A stretch of DNA of 64,000 nt from Ravibacter sp964562455 (GCA_964562455.1 CAZLTN010000008.1:1-64000), one strand, 5' to 3'; positions 1 to 8,934 are shown, counted from the stretch's first letter. Made by a program: numbers and translations. Notes: generated from the sequence alone by a model not told the origin.

Positions 1-174
1 TTTTTTTCAAAAGTAGATGGCATAAAACTGAAAAAATATGACTTATATCAGGAAGAGTATACTCGCCTGTCAAAACTTACTCCGGGATGGAATGATCTTA
101 TTTGCCTACGCAGACAGGGATTGCGTCGGAAGCTTCATGATGCAGGTGCGCTGAGACAGGCAGCAGCCCCCTGA
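1..174 (+). CDS. Possible C-terminal tail of an unidentified plus-strand gene (partial)
   Basis: An open frame enters from the left edge and stops at 172-174. Its first 30 or so codons read like real protein (a Lys/Tyr/Glu-rich stretch ending in LSKLTPGWNDLI), and this part is more AT-rich than the neighbouring genes. The last 77 bases lie antisense to the end of the SafE-like gene, where the frame may be open only by chance. I do not recognise the family. If real, it would be convergent and overlapping with the SafE gene; a tail that has run past an ancestral stop is an alternative. Low confidence. Confidence 0.25.
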   Translation, partial: FFSKVDGIKLKKYDLYQEEYTRLSKLTPGWNDLICLRRQGLRRKLHDAGALRQAAAP

Positions 175-793
175 CGATAAGAATGATACCGGCCAAAGCA
201 ACCAGATAGGGCGTCGCCCGTTTGAAAGCAAGCCGCCATTTTACAGAAGCCCATTGCCCCAGGAAGCCGGTAGCCAGCATAGCCGGCAGAGTACCCGAAC
301 CGAAGAGGGCCATATAAGCGGCGCCGGATGCTCCATCCGGCATAGCGAGGGCTGAAGCCAGGGCAAGATAAACCATACCGCACGGTATCAACCCGTTAAA
401 CATACCCATAACGGTCAGCGAACCAAAGCTGCCTTTTGACAACCGGCTTTGGATATTACCGTACACGAATGAAGTACCCCGGCTCACAACTCCCCGGAAA
501 GGTAACTTTTCCCACCAGTTCAGAGATCCTATTGCTCCGGCGAGCATCAGCCCACCGGCCGCGACCGAAAGCCAGTTCTGCCAATGTCCGAGGGACGCTG
601 CAAAACCAATGCTCCCTATCAGCACGCCGAGCAGGGCATATACCGAAATCCGCCCGAGGTTATAAAGTACAATCCCCAATACCTTGCCTGCACCCGAGCG
701 CCTGTGAACGGGCAGCGCCAACGCTATAGGGCCGCACATACCCACGCAATGCAGGCTGCTGGTCAGACCCAGTATAAAAGCAAGGTAAAACAT
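98..793 (-). CDS. SafE/TauE-type membrane protein of the cbb3 oxidase operon
   Basis: A 231-residue polytopic membrane protein with about six hydrophobic segments. Near the N-terminus it carries HCVGMCGP (residues 15-22), a His/Cys signature typical of the SafE (urease accessory protein UreH-like) branch that travels with cbb3 oxidase genes. That branch is commonly proposed to move copper or sulfur compounds across the inner membrane during oxidase assembly; transport itself cannot be read from sequence. It starts 2 bp after the FixH gene ends and is the last gene of the ccoI-S-NO-P-G-H operon. A role in copper supply to the oxidase is inferred from this position and the Cys/His motif. Confidence 0.85.
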   Translation of the reverse strand: MFYLAFILGLTSSLHCVGMCGPIALALPVHRRSGAGKVLGIVLYNLGRISVYALLGVLIGSIGFAASLGHWQNWLSVAAGGLMLAGAIGSLNWWEKLPFRGVVSRGTSFVYGNIQSRLSKGSFGSLTVMGMFNGLIPCGMVYLALASALAMPDGASGAAYMALFGSGTLPAMLATGFLGQWASVKWRLAFKRATPYLVALAGIILIVRGLLPVSAHLHHEASDAIPVCVGK

Positions 794-795
794 CG

Positions 796-1248
796 TCAGT
801 CGGTTATCCTGATTACGCCTTCATTCCAGTAAGTCGTGTTATCTGCGCTCCAGTCCAGTTGCAGATGATAGCGACCGGGCTTAATCGAGGACCTGGAAAT
901 CCTCTGTACCCCTTCGCTGTCCGGCGCTACCGGAACAGAAAAATCATTCCTGTTATCTGCCGGGCAGTACATGATTACGTTACCTCCTATGGTTTTTCCT
1001 GACAAATTCCCCGGAAATACAATTTCAATATATTCATCACCCACTTTCCATGTTACCGGTTCTGTGAGCTTCCCGGAGCGTGCCATTTTATCTATCTTTT
1101 TCTGGTGAGCCAGCTCCATCGCATAATAATCATCCGATACCAGGTCTATCTTCTGGCTGACGCTCATCCCGACAAGCACGAGTATCATCAGCACAAACCC
1201 GCAATACAGCATCGCAATTTTCCATCCCCAACTTATTTGCCATTTCAT
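796..1248 (-). CDS. fixH: FixH/CcoH family cbb3 oxidase assembly protein
   Basis: A 150-residue protein with one N-terminal membrane anchor (about residues 8-28) followed by a periplasmic domain rich in beta strands. In Bacteroidota, FixH-like proteins of this length follow ccoG and are thought to help assemble or stabilise the cbb3 complex and its CcoI copper pump partner. The short cytoplasmic head, the single anchor, the Lys-rich stretch after it (AHQKKIDKM) and the position between ccoG and the SafE-like gene all fit. It is separated from ccoG by about 90 bp holding octamer repeats able to form a hairpin. No catalytic residues are expected in this family. Confidence 0.85.
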   Translation of the reverse strand: MKWQISWGWKIAMLYCGFVLMILVLVGMSVSQKIDLVSDDYYAMELAHQKKIDKMARSGKLTEPVTWKVGDEYIEIVFPGNLSGKTIGGNVIMYCPADNRNDFSVPVAPDSEGVQRISRSSIKPGRYHLQLDWSADNTTYWNEGVIRITD

Positions 1249-1270
1249 AATTGTAAAATTTTGATTAATT

Positions 1271-1340
1271 GATGTGGTGATGTGTTGATGTGGCGATGTG
1301 GTGATTCGTTACATCATCACATCAACACATCGCCACATCA
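1271..1340. repeat. GATGTGNN octamer array forming an intergenic hairpin
   Basis: The left arm (1271-1305) is four tandem octamers of form GATGTGNN (NN = GT, TT, GC, GT). The right arm (1311-1340) holds the same octamer family on the opposite strand, so the two arms can pair into a long imperfect hairpin with a loop around 1306-1310. It lies between ccoG and fixH inside the oxidase operon and abuts the ccoG stop. The same octamer family recurs at 51989-52127. Confidence 0.8.
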
Positions 1341-2753
1341 TCATCTTCCTCCCGGTGCCATGAAAGTAGTTTCAAAGCTTTCAAGAAGTTTCCCGTTCTC
1401 ATAGACTCCGAGCTTCAGGTGCATTTTCCGCTCTTTGATTTTATCTGCCGGGATCAGGACAAAAACCGTTCCCTGTACACTCCCGGTAGGTTCGAGCGTC
1501 AGATCCGGGTTCCCGGCAAATTTCAGTGTCCCCTGTCCATCCTCCAGCCTTAGCTCCGGTATAACCTGTTTATTTGTCTTATTATAGATTTTGAAGTTGT
1601 AAAGGTTGCTGACAGTGCCGTCAGGATTTTCTATGTACCGCGTGCCGGGTACCCTCAGCATAGTTGTTTCGGTCGAAGTCCGGTTGAAAAGAGCATACCC
1701 CAATCCTCCCCACAATGCCGCGAGTACGATCGTATAGCCAACTGCCTTAGCGGAAAAACGGTTCTTTTTCTTCGAAACGATCGCTTCCTCCGATGCGTAG
1801 CGGATAAGCCCCCGCTCAAAACCAACCTGGTCCATCATATGGTCGCAGGCGTCGATACAGGCCGTACAGTTAATACATTCCATCTGCGTCCCGTTACGTA
1901 TGTCTATCCCGGTAGGACATACCCTTACGCATTGATGACAATCTATACAGTCTCCCAGTTCCCTCTCCTGCCCTTTCCGTAGTTTCCCTCTCTTTTCTCC
2001 TCTCACATGATCGTAGGCTACTACCACAGAGCTTTTATCGAGCAATACCCCCTGGAGACGTCCGTAGGGGCAAACAACAGTACAGGCCTGATCTCTCAGC
2101 CAGGTAAAAATGAAGAAGAAGATCAGCGTGAACCCTGCAACACCCAAAAACAGGCCGGGATGCTCGGAAACAGGATGAGTAATAATCTTGCCGACCTCCT
2201 CTATCCCCAGCACATATGCCAGCATAAGATTGGCTATCAGGAAGGATACCAGCAGGAAAATCCCCCACTTCAACGCTTTTTTGGTAATCTTCACACGATC
2301 CCAGGGAGCTTTGTCCAGGGCTCTTTGCTTGTTCCAGTCTCCCTCGATAGCATATTCTATTTTACGGAATACCATTTCCATAAAAACCGTCTGCGGACAT
2401 GCCCAGCCGCACCATAACCGCCCGAAGAGGTTGGTAAAAAGAGAAACAAAGACCAGGAATGACAGCATGCCCAGCCCGAATATCCAATAGTCCTGCGGAC
2501 CGATAAATACACCGAAAATAATGAACTTCCTTTCCAGGATATTGAAAAGAAAAAGCGGGTGCCCGTCTACGTAGATAAACGGAGCGGAAATCATCAGGCT
2601 CAGCAGGATAACTGTAAAAACAACCCTCCTGTTATGCCATTTTCCTTTCGGCTTCTGCGGATAAAACCATATCCTCTTCCCATAGTCATCCACTGCCGAA
2701 AAGTGATCCCTGAAAGATTCATCTGTTTCGGCAGTATTTACCGGAGATTTCAT
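1341..2753 (-). CDS. ccoG: CcoG (RdxA/FixG family) polyferredoxin, cbb3 copper-delivery reductase
   Basis: A 470-residue membrane protein. The N-terminal half has about four to five membrane segments and the typical WCGWACPQTVF motif near residue 115. Two ferredoxin-type cluster motifs follow around residues 268-305 (CIDCHQCVRVCP and CINCTACIDAC). A last membrane segment near residue 340 leads into a periplasmic Ig-like tail. CcoG proteins reduce Cu(II) to Cu(I) for insertion into the cbb3 active site. All cluster cysteines are present and the length is normal. It sits downstream of ccoP, with an 86-bp gap that contains a GC-rich hairpin. Confidence 0.95.
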   Translation of the reverse strand: MKSPVNTAETDESFRDHFSAVDDYGKRIWFYPQKPKGKWHNRRVVFTVILLSLMISAPFIYVDGHPLFLFNILERKFIIFGVFIGPQDYWIFGLGMLSFLVFVSLFTNLFGRLWCGWACPQTVFMEMVFRKIEYAIEGDWNKQRALDKAPWDRVKITKKALKWGIFLLVSFLIANLMLAYVLGIEEVGKIITHPVSEHPGLFLGVAGFTLIFFFIFTWLRDQACTVVCPYGRLQGVLLDKSSVVVAYDHVRGEKRGKLRKGQERELGDCIDCHQCVRVCPTGIDIRNGTQMECINCTACIDACDHMMDQVGFERGLIRYASEEAIVSKKKNRFSAKAVGYTIVLAALWGGLGYALFNRTSTETTMLRVPGTRYIENPDGTVSNLYNFKIYNKTNKQVIPELRLEDGQGTLKFAGNPDLTLEPTGSVQGTVFVLIPADKIKERKMHLKLGVYENGKLLESFETTFMAPGGR

Positions 2754-2796
2754 GATGATAAAATTAATAGCTATTCATAGTAATGCATCAGGTGGG

Positions 2797-2830
2797 CGGC
2801 GCCTGGAGAAAACAGCTTCTTCAGGCGCCG
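2797..2830. terminator. GC-rich stem-loop between ccoP and ccoG
   Basis: Perfect 9-bp stem CGGCGCCTG (2797-2805) / CAGGCGCCG (2822-2830) with a 16-nt loop, lying just after the ccoP stop on the minus strand. There is no strong T-run downstream, so partial termination or an RNA-processing/stability stem is as likely as full termination. Confidence 0.6.
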
Positions 2831-2839
2831 TCATTTCTT

Positions 2840-3880
2840 TTACTGGTTGCCGCCGGCCGGCGCCGTACTTCCTTCTCCCTCCCATAGCTCACCCTGAGCT
2901 TCTTTCGGATTGGCGGGCGTAGTGCCCTTCAGTGAGGAAGCGATATAGCTGGCTACAAATTGAATCTCCTGTGGCTTCAACTGTTTTTCCCATGCTATCA
3001 TACCCTTTTCAGGTACACCGTATTTGATCACTTTGAAAATATCGCTCAGGCTACCCCCGTGCAGCCAATAGCTGTCGGTCAGGTTCGGGCCGACCGTACC
3101 CCCGCCGTCTTCAGCATGGCAGGCTGCACAGTTGGCTACAAACAACGCCTTTCCTTTTTCAATATCCGCCGGCTCAGTAGCCAGAACAACCGAATTCTCA
3201 TCTATCTTGGCGCCTTCACGCTCGAGGAAAGCAGCTTTCTGAACGGCCGCAGCCTGTAGATCTTTTTCAAGCTCTGCCTGGGGCAGATCGCCTACAGAAA
3301 AAACATGATAGATCAGCATGTAAATTACCGAGAATGCGATAGTACCCTGGAACAGGAATGCAAGCCACGGCGGCATCCTGTTATCGAGCTCCTGGATACC
3401 ATCATAATCGTGTTCCTTGATGAGGATTTTATCCTCTTCTGAAAGCGAGACGTTGACGCCACGGAATTTTTTCCACCAGCTTTCCGAGAAAAGAGTAGAC
3501 TCCTGCCGCTCCGGAGCAACGCGGTTATTCAATTTATTGACCAGCATCGCCACCTGTACAAGAATAGCGCCAAGCAGCAATGCGACAAAAACGATAACGA
3601 TAATCGCGATATAGAGAAGCAGCTCGTCATTTCCGGCAGCGACGGGTTTTGCTTCCTGCGCAAAAGCCCCGATGGATCCCAGAACCATGAAAGTTGTGAG
3701 TATTGCCTTTTTGGATATGCCGTCATCCAGGGGAAGATTGCTCATATGTTTCACATCTTTCTTGTTCATGGACAGAACGTACCACAGAAGACCGACGAAA
3801 AAAGCGACGAAAAGGAGGAGCGACACCAGCGGATAGAGCCCTATATCGGCTATTGTATCAAGATAATTTCTGAATTTCAT
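2840..3880 (-). CDS. ccoP: CcoP cytochrome c subunit of cbb3 oxidase with fused CcoQ-like N-terminus
   Basis: A 346-residue membrane-anchored cytochrome c. Residues about 15-40 form a membrane segment followed by WYVLSMNKKDV, resembling the small CcoQ subunit. Further hydrophobic stretches lie at about 60-75 and 85-112, then the CcoP segment with PPWLAFLFQGT, a membrane helix, and a single heme c motif CAACH near residues 251-255, with a downstream Met ligand probably in KGMIAW. Proteobacterial CcoP carries two CXXCH motifs; only one is present here, the usual Bacteroidota state. It accepts electrons from periplasmic donors and passes them to CcoO. It lies 65 bp downstream of ccoNO with a stem-loop between them. 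Confidence 0.93.
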   Translation of the reverse strand: MKFRNYLDTIADIGLYPLVSLLLFVAFFVGLLWYVLSMNKKDVKHMSNLPLDDGISKKAILTTFMVLGSIGAFAQEAKPVAAGNDELLLYIAIIVIVFVALLLGAILVQVAMLVNKLNNRVAPERQESTLFSESWWKKFRGVNVSLSEEDKILIKEHDYDGIQELDNRMPPWLAFLFQGTIAFSVIYMLIYHVFSVGDLPQAELEKDLQAAAVQKAAFLEREGAKIDENSVVLATEPADIEKGKALFVANCAACHAEDGGGTVGPNLTDSYWLHGGSLSDIFKVIKYGVPEKGMIAWEKQLKPQEIQFVASYIASSLKGTTPANPKEAQGELWEGEGSTAPAGGNQ

Positions 3881-3912
3881 TTTAATCCTTTCTTTAGATC
3901 ATGAACCTTTTA

Positions 3913-3938
3913 AAAGGGAGAGAGGAACCTCTCCCTTT
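3913..3938. terminator. Stem-loop between ccoNO and ccoP
   Basis: Perfect 10-bp stem AAAGGGAGAG (3913-3922) / CTCTCCCTTT (3929-3938) with a 6-nt loop, between the ccoNO stop and the ccoP start. On the minus strand it is followed by a short T/A run. It could attenuate or protect the upstream message and so set subunit stoichiometry (inference). Confidence 0.6.
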
Positions 3939-3945
3939 ACTTTTG

Positions 3946-6099
3946 TCAATGCGGGTTGTTTTCGGCTTTAATGTCGGTCCCCAATCTTTGCAGATAGGCT
4001 ATCAGCGCCACAATTTCTTTTGTTGGCCCGGTCTTGATACCTGCGCCTCCAAGCCGCTCCACTACTCCCTCGGCCTGTGCCATCAGGTTTTTATTGGCCT
4101 CATTCTCAAATCCTTTTTCATAGGGCACACCCAGGATCTGCATCGCCCTTATTTTTTTGGAAGTACTGGCAGTATCCAACTCGTCATCCAGGAGCCACGG
4201 ATAAGCAGGCATAATGGATCCCGGTGACATACTGGTAGGATCTTCCATGTGGTTGTAATGCCATGAATCAGGATACTTGCCCCCGAGACGGTGCAGATCC
4301 GGCCCCGTCCGTTTGGATCCCCACTGGAACGGGAAGTCATACACAAACTCGCCGGCTTTCGAATACTCGCCGTACCGTTCGATTTCATCCCTGAAAGGAC
4401 GTATCATCTGGGAGTGACAGGTATAGCAGCCTTCCCTTACATAGATATCCCTTCCCTGCAATTCGAGCGGCGTATAAGGCTTGACGCTCTCGATAGTCGG
4501 CACATTGGAATTGATCATAAAGGTGGGGATCATCTCGACAATCCCGCCGATGGCAACGACAATCAGGGAGCCTATTGTTAGGAGCACAGGCTTTCTTTCA
4601 AACCATTTACGATGCCAGTACTCATCCTGGTGCTGCTGGTCTTTCAGCGAAGGTGCCTGTACTTTTTCTGTTTCTTTCAGTTCTCCGGCTTTGGCAGTCT
4701 TGATCAGGTTATAGATCATGACGGCCCAGCCGATCAGGTAAAGAGTACCACCGATCCCGCGGAGCGCGTAGTAAGGTATAAGCTGCGTAACGGTTTCCAG
4801 GAAGTTCGGATATTTGAGGAAGCCGTCTGCTGTAAATTCACGCCACATTGCGCTTTGCACCCATCCTGCCCAGTACATCGGAATTGCATAAAACAAGATA
4901 CCGATCGTACCGATCCAGAAGTGGAAATTAGCCAATTTCTGAGAGTATAGAGGGCGGCCATACAGGCGCGGGAAGAGCCAGTACAGTATTCCGAAAGTAA
5001 GGAACCCATTCCAGCCCAAAGCTCCGACGTGCACGTGAGCTACTATCCAGTCGGTATAGTGCGCAATCGCGCTGACATTTTTAAGAGACAGCATCGGCCC
5101 TTCGAAAGTCGCCATACCATAGGCGGTAACAGCCACTACCATAAATTTCAATACTACGTCGTCCCTGACCTTATCCCACGCCCCGCGCAGGGTCATCAGC
5201 CCGTTGATCATCCCACCCCAGGAGGGTGCGATCAGCATGACGGAAAACACAGTCCCCAAAGATTGGGCCCAATCGGGAAGAGCTGTATAAAGAAGGTGGT
5301 GCGGGCCCGCCCAGATGTACAGGAATATCAGCGACCAGAAGTGAACGATCGAAAGCCGGTACGAATAGATAGGCCTGTTCGCTGCCTTGGGCAGAAAATA
5401 ATACATCAGGCCCAGGTAGGGCGTGGTAAGGAAAAACGCTACCGCATTGTGCCCGTACCACCACTGAACCAGGGCATCCTGCACACCTGCATAGACCGAG
5501 TAGCTTTTCGTAAGAGAAATGGGCAACTCAATGCTGTTGACAACATGAAGCAAAGCGACTGTTACGAAAGAGGCGATAAAAAACCAGATCGCAGCATATA
5601 TGTGCTCGGTACGACGGTGAATAGTGGTCATTATCAGGTTTACAAGCGCAAGCACCCACACCACAGCGATGGCTATATCGATGGGCCATTCGAGCTCGGC
5701 ATATTCCTTACCGCTGGTGAGTCCCAGGGGAAGCGTAATAGCCGCCATGACGATGATCGCCTGCCATCCCCAGAAATGGATCTGCCCCAGGAGCTTACTG
5801 TACATGGGAGTTTTAAGTACCCTTGGAGTGGCATAATACATCCCGGTAAAGAACCCGTTCCCCACAAAAGCAAAGATTACCGCATTTGTGTGAAGCGGAC
5901 GTACCCTTCCGAAAGTAGTGTAGGGAAGATCAAGATTGAGCCCGGGGAATACGAGCTGGAAAGCAGCAATAACCCCGACGAGCATACCTACGCCTCCCCA
6001 GATCACGGTGGCCAGCGCGAAATTCCGTACGAGCTTATTATCGTACTCAAATTCCTCCAACGTCAGGTGAGGTGTGTTGGTTTTAGAAGAAATTTCCAT
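3946..6099 (-). CDS. ccoNO: Fused CcoN-CcoO subunit of cbb3-type cytochrome c oxidase
   Basis: 717 residues joining the catalytic CcoN subunit (about 1-480; twelve-helix heme-copper oxidase core with conserved His-bearing helices such as GHNAVAFFLT and IVAHVHVGALGWNG) to the mono-heme CcoO subunit (about 500-717; membrane anchor, then REGCYTCHSQMIRPF with heme c CYTCH near residue 555). It reduces oxygen to water at high affinity and pumps protons. The fusion is common in Bacteroidota, so it is not a sequencing artefact. It is preceded by ccoS and followed by ccoP. Start ATG at 6099; the next ATG is far inside the conserved region. Confidence 0.97.
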   Translation of the reverse strand: MEISSKTNTPHLTLEEFEYDNKLVRNFALATVIWGGVGMLVGVIAAFQLVFPGLNLDLPYTTFGRVRPLHTNAVIFAFVGNGFFTGMYYATPRVLKTPMYSKLLGQIHFWGWQAIIVMAAITLPLGLTSGKEYAELEWPIDIAIAVVWVLALVNLIMTTIHRRTEHIYAAIWFFIASFVTVALLHVVNSIELPISLTKSYSVYAGVQDALVQWWYGHNAVAFFLTTPYLGLMYYFLPKAANRPIYSYRLSIVHFWSLIFLYIWAGPHHLLYTALPDWAQSLGTVFSVMLIAPSWGGMINGLMTLRGAWDKVRDDVVLKFMVVAVTAYGMATFEGPMLSLKNVSAIAHYTDWIVAHVHVGALGWNGFLTFGILYWLFPRLYGRPLYSQKLANFHFWIGTIGILFYAIPMYWAGWVQSAMWREFTADGFLKYPNFLETVTQLIPYYALRGIGGTLYLIGWAVMIYNLIKTAKAGELKETEKVQAPSLKDQQHQDEYWHRKWFERKPVLLTIGSLIVVAIGGIVEMIPTFMINSNVPTIESVKPYTPLELQGRDIYVREGCYTCHSQMIRPFRDEIERYGEYSKAGEFVYDFPFQWGSKRTGPDLHRLGGKYPDSWHYNHMEDPTSMSPGSIMPAYPWLLDDELDTASTSKKIRAMQILGVPYEKGFENEANKNLMAQAEGVVERLGGAGIKTGPTKEIVALIAYLQRLGTDIKAENNPH

Positions 6100-6172
6100 A
6101 AATGGATGGTTAAAAATGAGTTATATTAAACTGGGAATCGGTCTTTTCTCCTTGAAATACAGGTACGGCGGC

Positions 6173-6346
6173 TTACCCTGAATTATTTTTCTGGGGCTCC
6201 GCAGGCTCCTCGTCATCGAATAAAATTCTTATCGAGGGTGTCAGGTCATCGTCGAACTGGCCGGACTTCACTGCCCATAAAAAGACACAGAGAAATCCTC
6301 CCGCAATCATAAGCCCCGCCGCTATCAATATGTATATGGCACTCAT
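6173..6346 (-). CDS. ccoS: CcoS, cbb3 oxidase assembly protein (small ORF)
   Basis: A 57-residue protein translated by hand. It begins MSAIYILIAAGLMIAGGFL and has one N-terminal membrane helix (about 4-24), the motif FLWAVKSGQFDD, and an acidic C-terminal tail. The WAVKSGQFDDL-like motif right after the helix is diagnostic for CcoS, which is required for cofactor (heme/copper) insertion into CcoN. It lies between ccoI and ccoNO, the usual place. It is too short to be found by long-ORF searches; the start ATG is at 6344-6346 and the stop at 6173-6175. Confidence 0.92.
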   Translation of the reverse strand: MSAIYILIAAGLMIAGGFLCVFLWAVKSGQFDDDLTPSIRILFDDEEPAEPQKNNSG

Positions 6347-6456
6347 AAGCAACAGCCTGTTAAAACGTTCGTATTAATGACCTTCAGCCACCCGCAAAAG
6401 TATCGGCCTGCCGGAGATTACATCATGACCGCAGACAGGCATAAAAATGACATTTG

Positions 6457-8934
6457 TCATAAATTTTTCACTTTCAGTAATTGCCGGGCTTTCAACCTGC
6501 TCACCAGCGTTGTAAACATGATAATGCTCACCGAGCTGGCCGGCATCAGGATAGCTGCTACGACAGGTCTCAGCTCACCCTGCACGGCAAAATAAAGCCC
6601 GACTATGTTATAGATTACCGATATTCCGAAGCTTCCTTTTATGATGTTCCGTCCTGCAACGGCAAGCCTGATAAACGCGCTGACGTCCTTCAACCTGCTG
6701 CCTTCCAGTATGGCATCGCTTGCGGGAGTGAAATTGTTGATATTGTCGGAAACCGCTATCCCCACATCGCTTTGCTTCAGAGCGCCGGCATCGTTCAGTC
6801 CGTCGCCGAGCATCATAACCGGCTTCCCGCCGCTTTCCTGCAGCCCTTTTATAAAATCAAGCTTGTCCTGGGGTGTCCGGGAAAAGCTGAGCTTGTCCTT
6901 ATCTCCGAAAACACCGGTGAGGAAACCAATATCGGTGGGTTTGTCACCGGAGAGCATGCATGCATCGATGCCATCCCTGTCCAATGACCTGACAGCTTCT
7001 TTCAGCCCTTTCCTGTATTTACTTTCTATTTCAAAAAACCCTCTTACAACACCGTCGAAAGCGATATAAACCCTCGAGGTCTTAAGATCTTTGTCCGCGT
7101 CGGTTTCCCCTACCCACCCCGCAGAACCCAGGCGTATCCTGACACCACCGCAGACAGCTTCCAGGCCGCTGCCGGCCTGCTCCCTGTACTGCTTCAGACC
7201 GGAAACATCGAATATCCCGCTTTCGCCTCCGTCCCGTTCCAGGAATTCGCGGACCAACCGGCTTAACGGGTGCACCGACTGCCTCGATAGCCCAATTACC
7301 ATACCTTTCTCGGCACTTGTCAGAGGAATACCCTCAAATCTTACTTCTGCAGCGTCGGGCAATGTAAGAGTTCCGGTTTTGTCAAAAACCACCCTCTTTA
7401 TCCCGGAAAGCTTTTCCAGGATATGTGCATTTTTGAGATACAGCCCGTTCCGCCGGAATATGGTCAGCAGGTTGCCGTTGGTGAAGGTGTCGGAAAGAAG
7501 CAGGGCGCAGGGGCACGCGATGATCCAGACAGTCGTCATGGCGTCAAACCCTCTTTTGAAATCCCCGGCCAACCCCCAGTAAATCCAGCTGATGCTTCCG
7601 ATCAGGAAGACTGCAATGGTGAAATACCGGTTGATAAAACGGGTCAGACGGCTTTCTTCTTCATCCCTGGCCCGGGTGAACACGTCGTTATTCCAAAGCC
7701 CTGTAAGGTAGCTCTGGGCTACTTTTTTTGTCGCTTCCAGCTCTACGGCAGCGCCCGAAATCTTCCCTCCGGCATACACCTGCTCATTCATTGTTTTGGT
7801 GACGGGAGCCGATTCCCCGCTCACGAAACTATAGTCGATAGCGGCCGTTTCCGATACAAGCCGCCCGTCACACGGTATCATTTCGTGATTACGGATGCGA
7901 AGCAGGTCGCCGGGCACGATTTCCGAAATCTGCTTCTGGGTCTCTAAGCCATTTTTAAGGACGGAGACAGCCACTGGAAAAAAAGACTTGTAGTCCCGGT
8001 CGAAAGAAATGAGAGAATAGGATTTATCCTGGAAATACCTGCCGACCAGCATAAAGAACACGATGCCTGTCATTGAATCCAGGTAGCCCGACCCCGTCTG
8101 CGAAGCTATCTCGAAAACACTCCGCACAAAGGTAACCAGGATAGCCAGGGCAATAGGCGCGTCGATGTTCAATTGCCTGTTCCTGATAGCTTTCCATGCC
8201 GAAACGAAGAAATCGGAAGAACAGTAAAAGAACACCGGAAGCGACAGCAATATAGACAATACTCCGAAAACCACCTCCGTTTCGCTACCCAGACCGGTAC
8301 TTCCTATTATGGTAAAATAGTCGGAAAGCCCCATGAACATGATATTGCCGAAAGCAAATCCTGCTATTCCTATTTTATAGATCCTTTTACGGTCGAAACG
8401 CGATGCTTTTTTTTCTTCCAGGTCGTTAAGGCTGATATAAGGCTCATAGCCTACCGAACTCATAAGGCCGGCCAGCTCGCTCAGCTTTATGGCTTCATCG
8501 CGTATACTTATACGCACGGTTTTCTCAGGAAAATCTACCAATGCGGCCAACACTCCGGCATGCAGTTTATGCAGGTTTTCGAGCAGCCAGATACATGAGC
8601 TGCAATGCATGGAAGGAATATACCAGTTGACCTGGGTAAGCCCGTTTTCACTGAAACTGACTACTTTCTGCTTTATTTCAGGCTGGTCGAGATACCTGTA
8701 TTTTCCATTGTAATAGTTTTTATCCGGGCTGTTGCCCTTTGCATCCGGCAGCTTATAATAAGCACAAAGGTCTTTTTCCTTCAGGATGCTGTATACCGCC
8801 TGGCAGCCGCTGCAGCAGAAAGACTTTGAATCATAACGGATTGCGGTATCTTCACAGGGCAGACCACAATGATAGCAGGCTTCTTCTACGAGGTTCTCCG
8901 ATGTATGACTATACGAATCTGCTTTTTCTATCAT
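6457..8934 (-). CDS. ccoI: CcoI/FixI copper-exporting P1B-type ATPase
   Basis: 825 residues. A Cys-rich N-terminal metal-binding module (CYHCGLPC at 20-27, CCSGC at 40-44) precedes an HMA domain with MHCSSC (109-114). Then come eight expected membrane helices, the copper-transport motif CPCALL near residue 473, the phosphorylation motif DKTGTLT near 516, and GDGLND near 707. Family members supply copper to the cbb3 oxidase by pumping it to the periplasmic side. It is the first gene of the oxidase operon; a -7-like box and two Crp/Fnr-like palindromes lie 58-122 bp upstream. All catalytic motifs are intact. Confidence 0.95.
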   Translation of the reverse strand: MIEKADSYSHTSENLVEEACYHCGLPCEDTAIRYDSKSFCCSGCQAVYSILKEKDLCAYYKLPDAKGNSPDKNYYNGKYRYLDQPEIKQKVVSFSENGLTQVNWYIPSMHCSSCIWLLENLHKLHAGVLAALVDFPEKTVRISIRDEAIKLSELAGLMSSVGYEPYISLNDLEEKKASRFDRKRIYKIGIAGFAFGNIMFMGLSDYFTIIGSTGLGSETEVVFGVLSILLSLPVFFYCSSDFFVSAWKAIRNRQLNIDAPIALAILVTFVRSVFEIASQTGSGYLDSMTGIVFFMLVGRYFQDKSYSLISFDRDYKSFFPVAVSVLKNGLETQKQISEIVPGDLLRIRNHEMIPCDGRLVSETAAIDYSFVSGESAPVTKTMNEQVYAGGKISGAAVELEATKKVAQSYLTGLWNNDVFTRARDEEESRLTRFINRYFTIAVFLIGSISWIYWGLAGDFKRGFDAMTTVWIIACPCALLLSDTFTNGNLLTIFRRNGLYLKNAHILEKLSGIKRVVFDKTGTLTLPDAAEVRFEGIPLTSAEKGMVIGLSRQSVHPLSRLVREFLERDGGESGIFDVSGLKQYREQAGSGLEAVCGGVRIRLGSAGWVGETDADKDLKTSRVYIAFDGVVRGFFEIESKYRKGLKEAVRSLDRDGIDACMLSGDKPTDIGFLTGVFGDKDKLSFSRTPQDKLDFIKGLQESGGKPVMMLGDGLNDAGALKQSDVGIAVSDNINNFTPASDAILEGSRLKDVSAFIRLAVAGRNIIKGSFGISVIYNIVGLYFAVQGELRPVVAAILMPASSVSIIMFTTLVSRLKARQLLKVKNL

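Noticed and set aside
98..793. SafE-like gene as a sulfite exporter
   Set aside because: The HCVGMCGP motif and the position in the cbb3 operon favour an oxidase-assembly role; the sulfite-export label would be a family name only.
5029..6129. Long plus-strand open frame of 366 codons antisense to ccoNO
   Set aside because: It is rich in Pro, Arg, His and Gln with no recognisable domain, and lies fully over the strongly conserved CcoNO frame; it is an antisense shadow.
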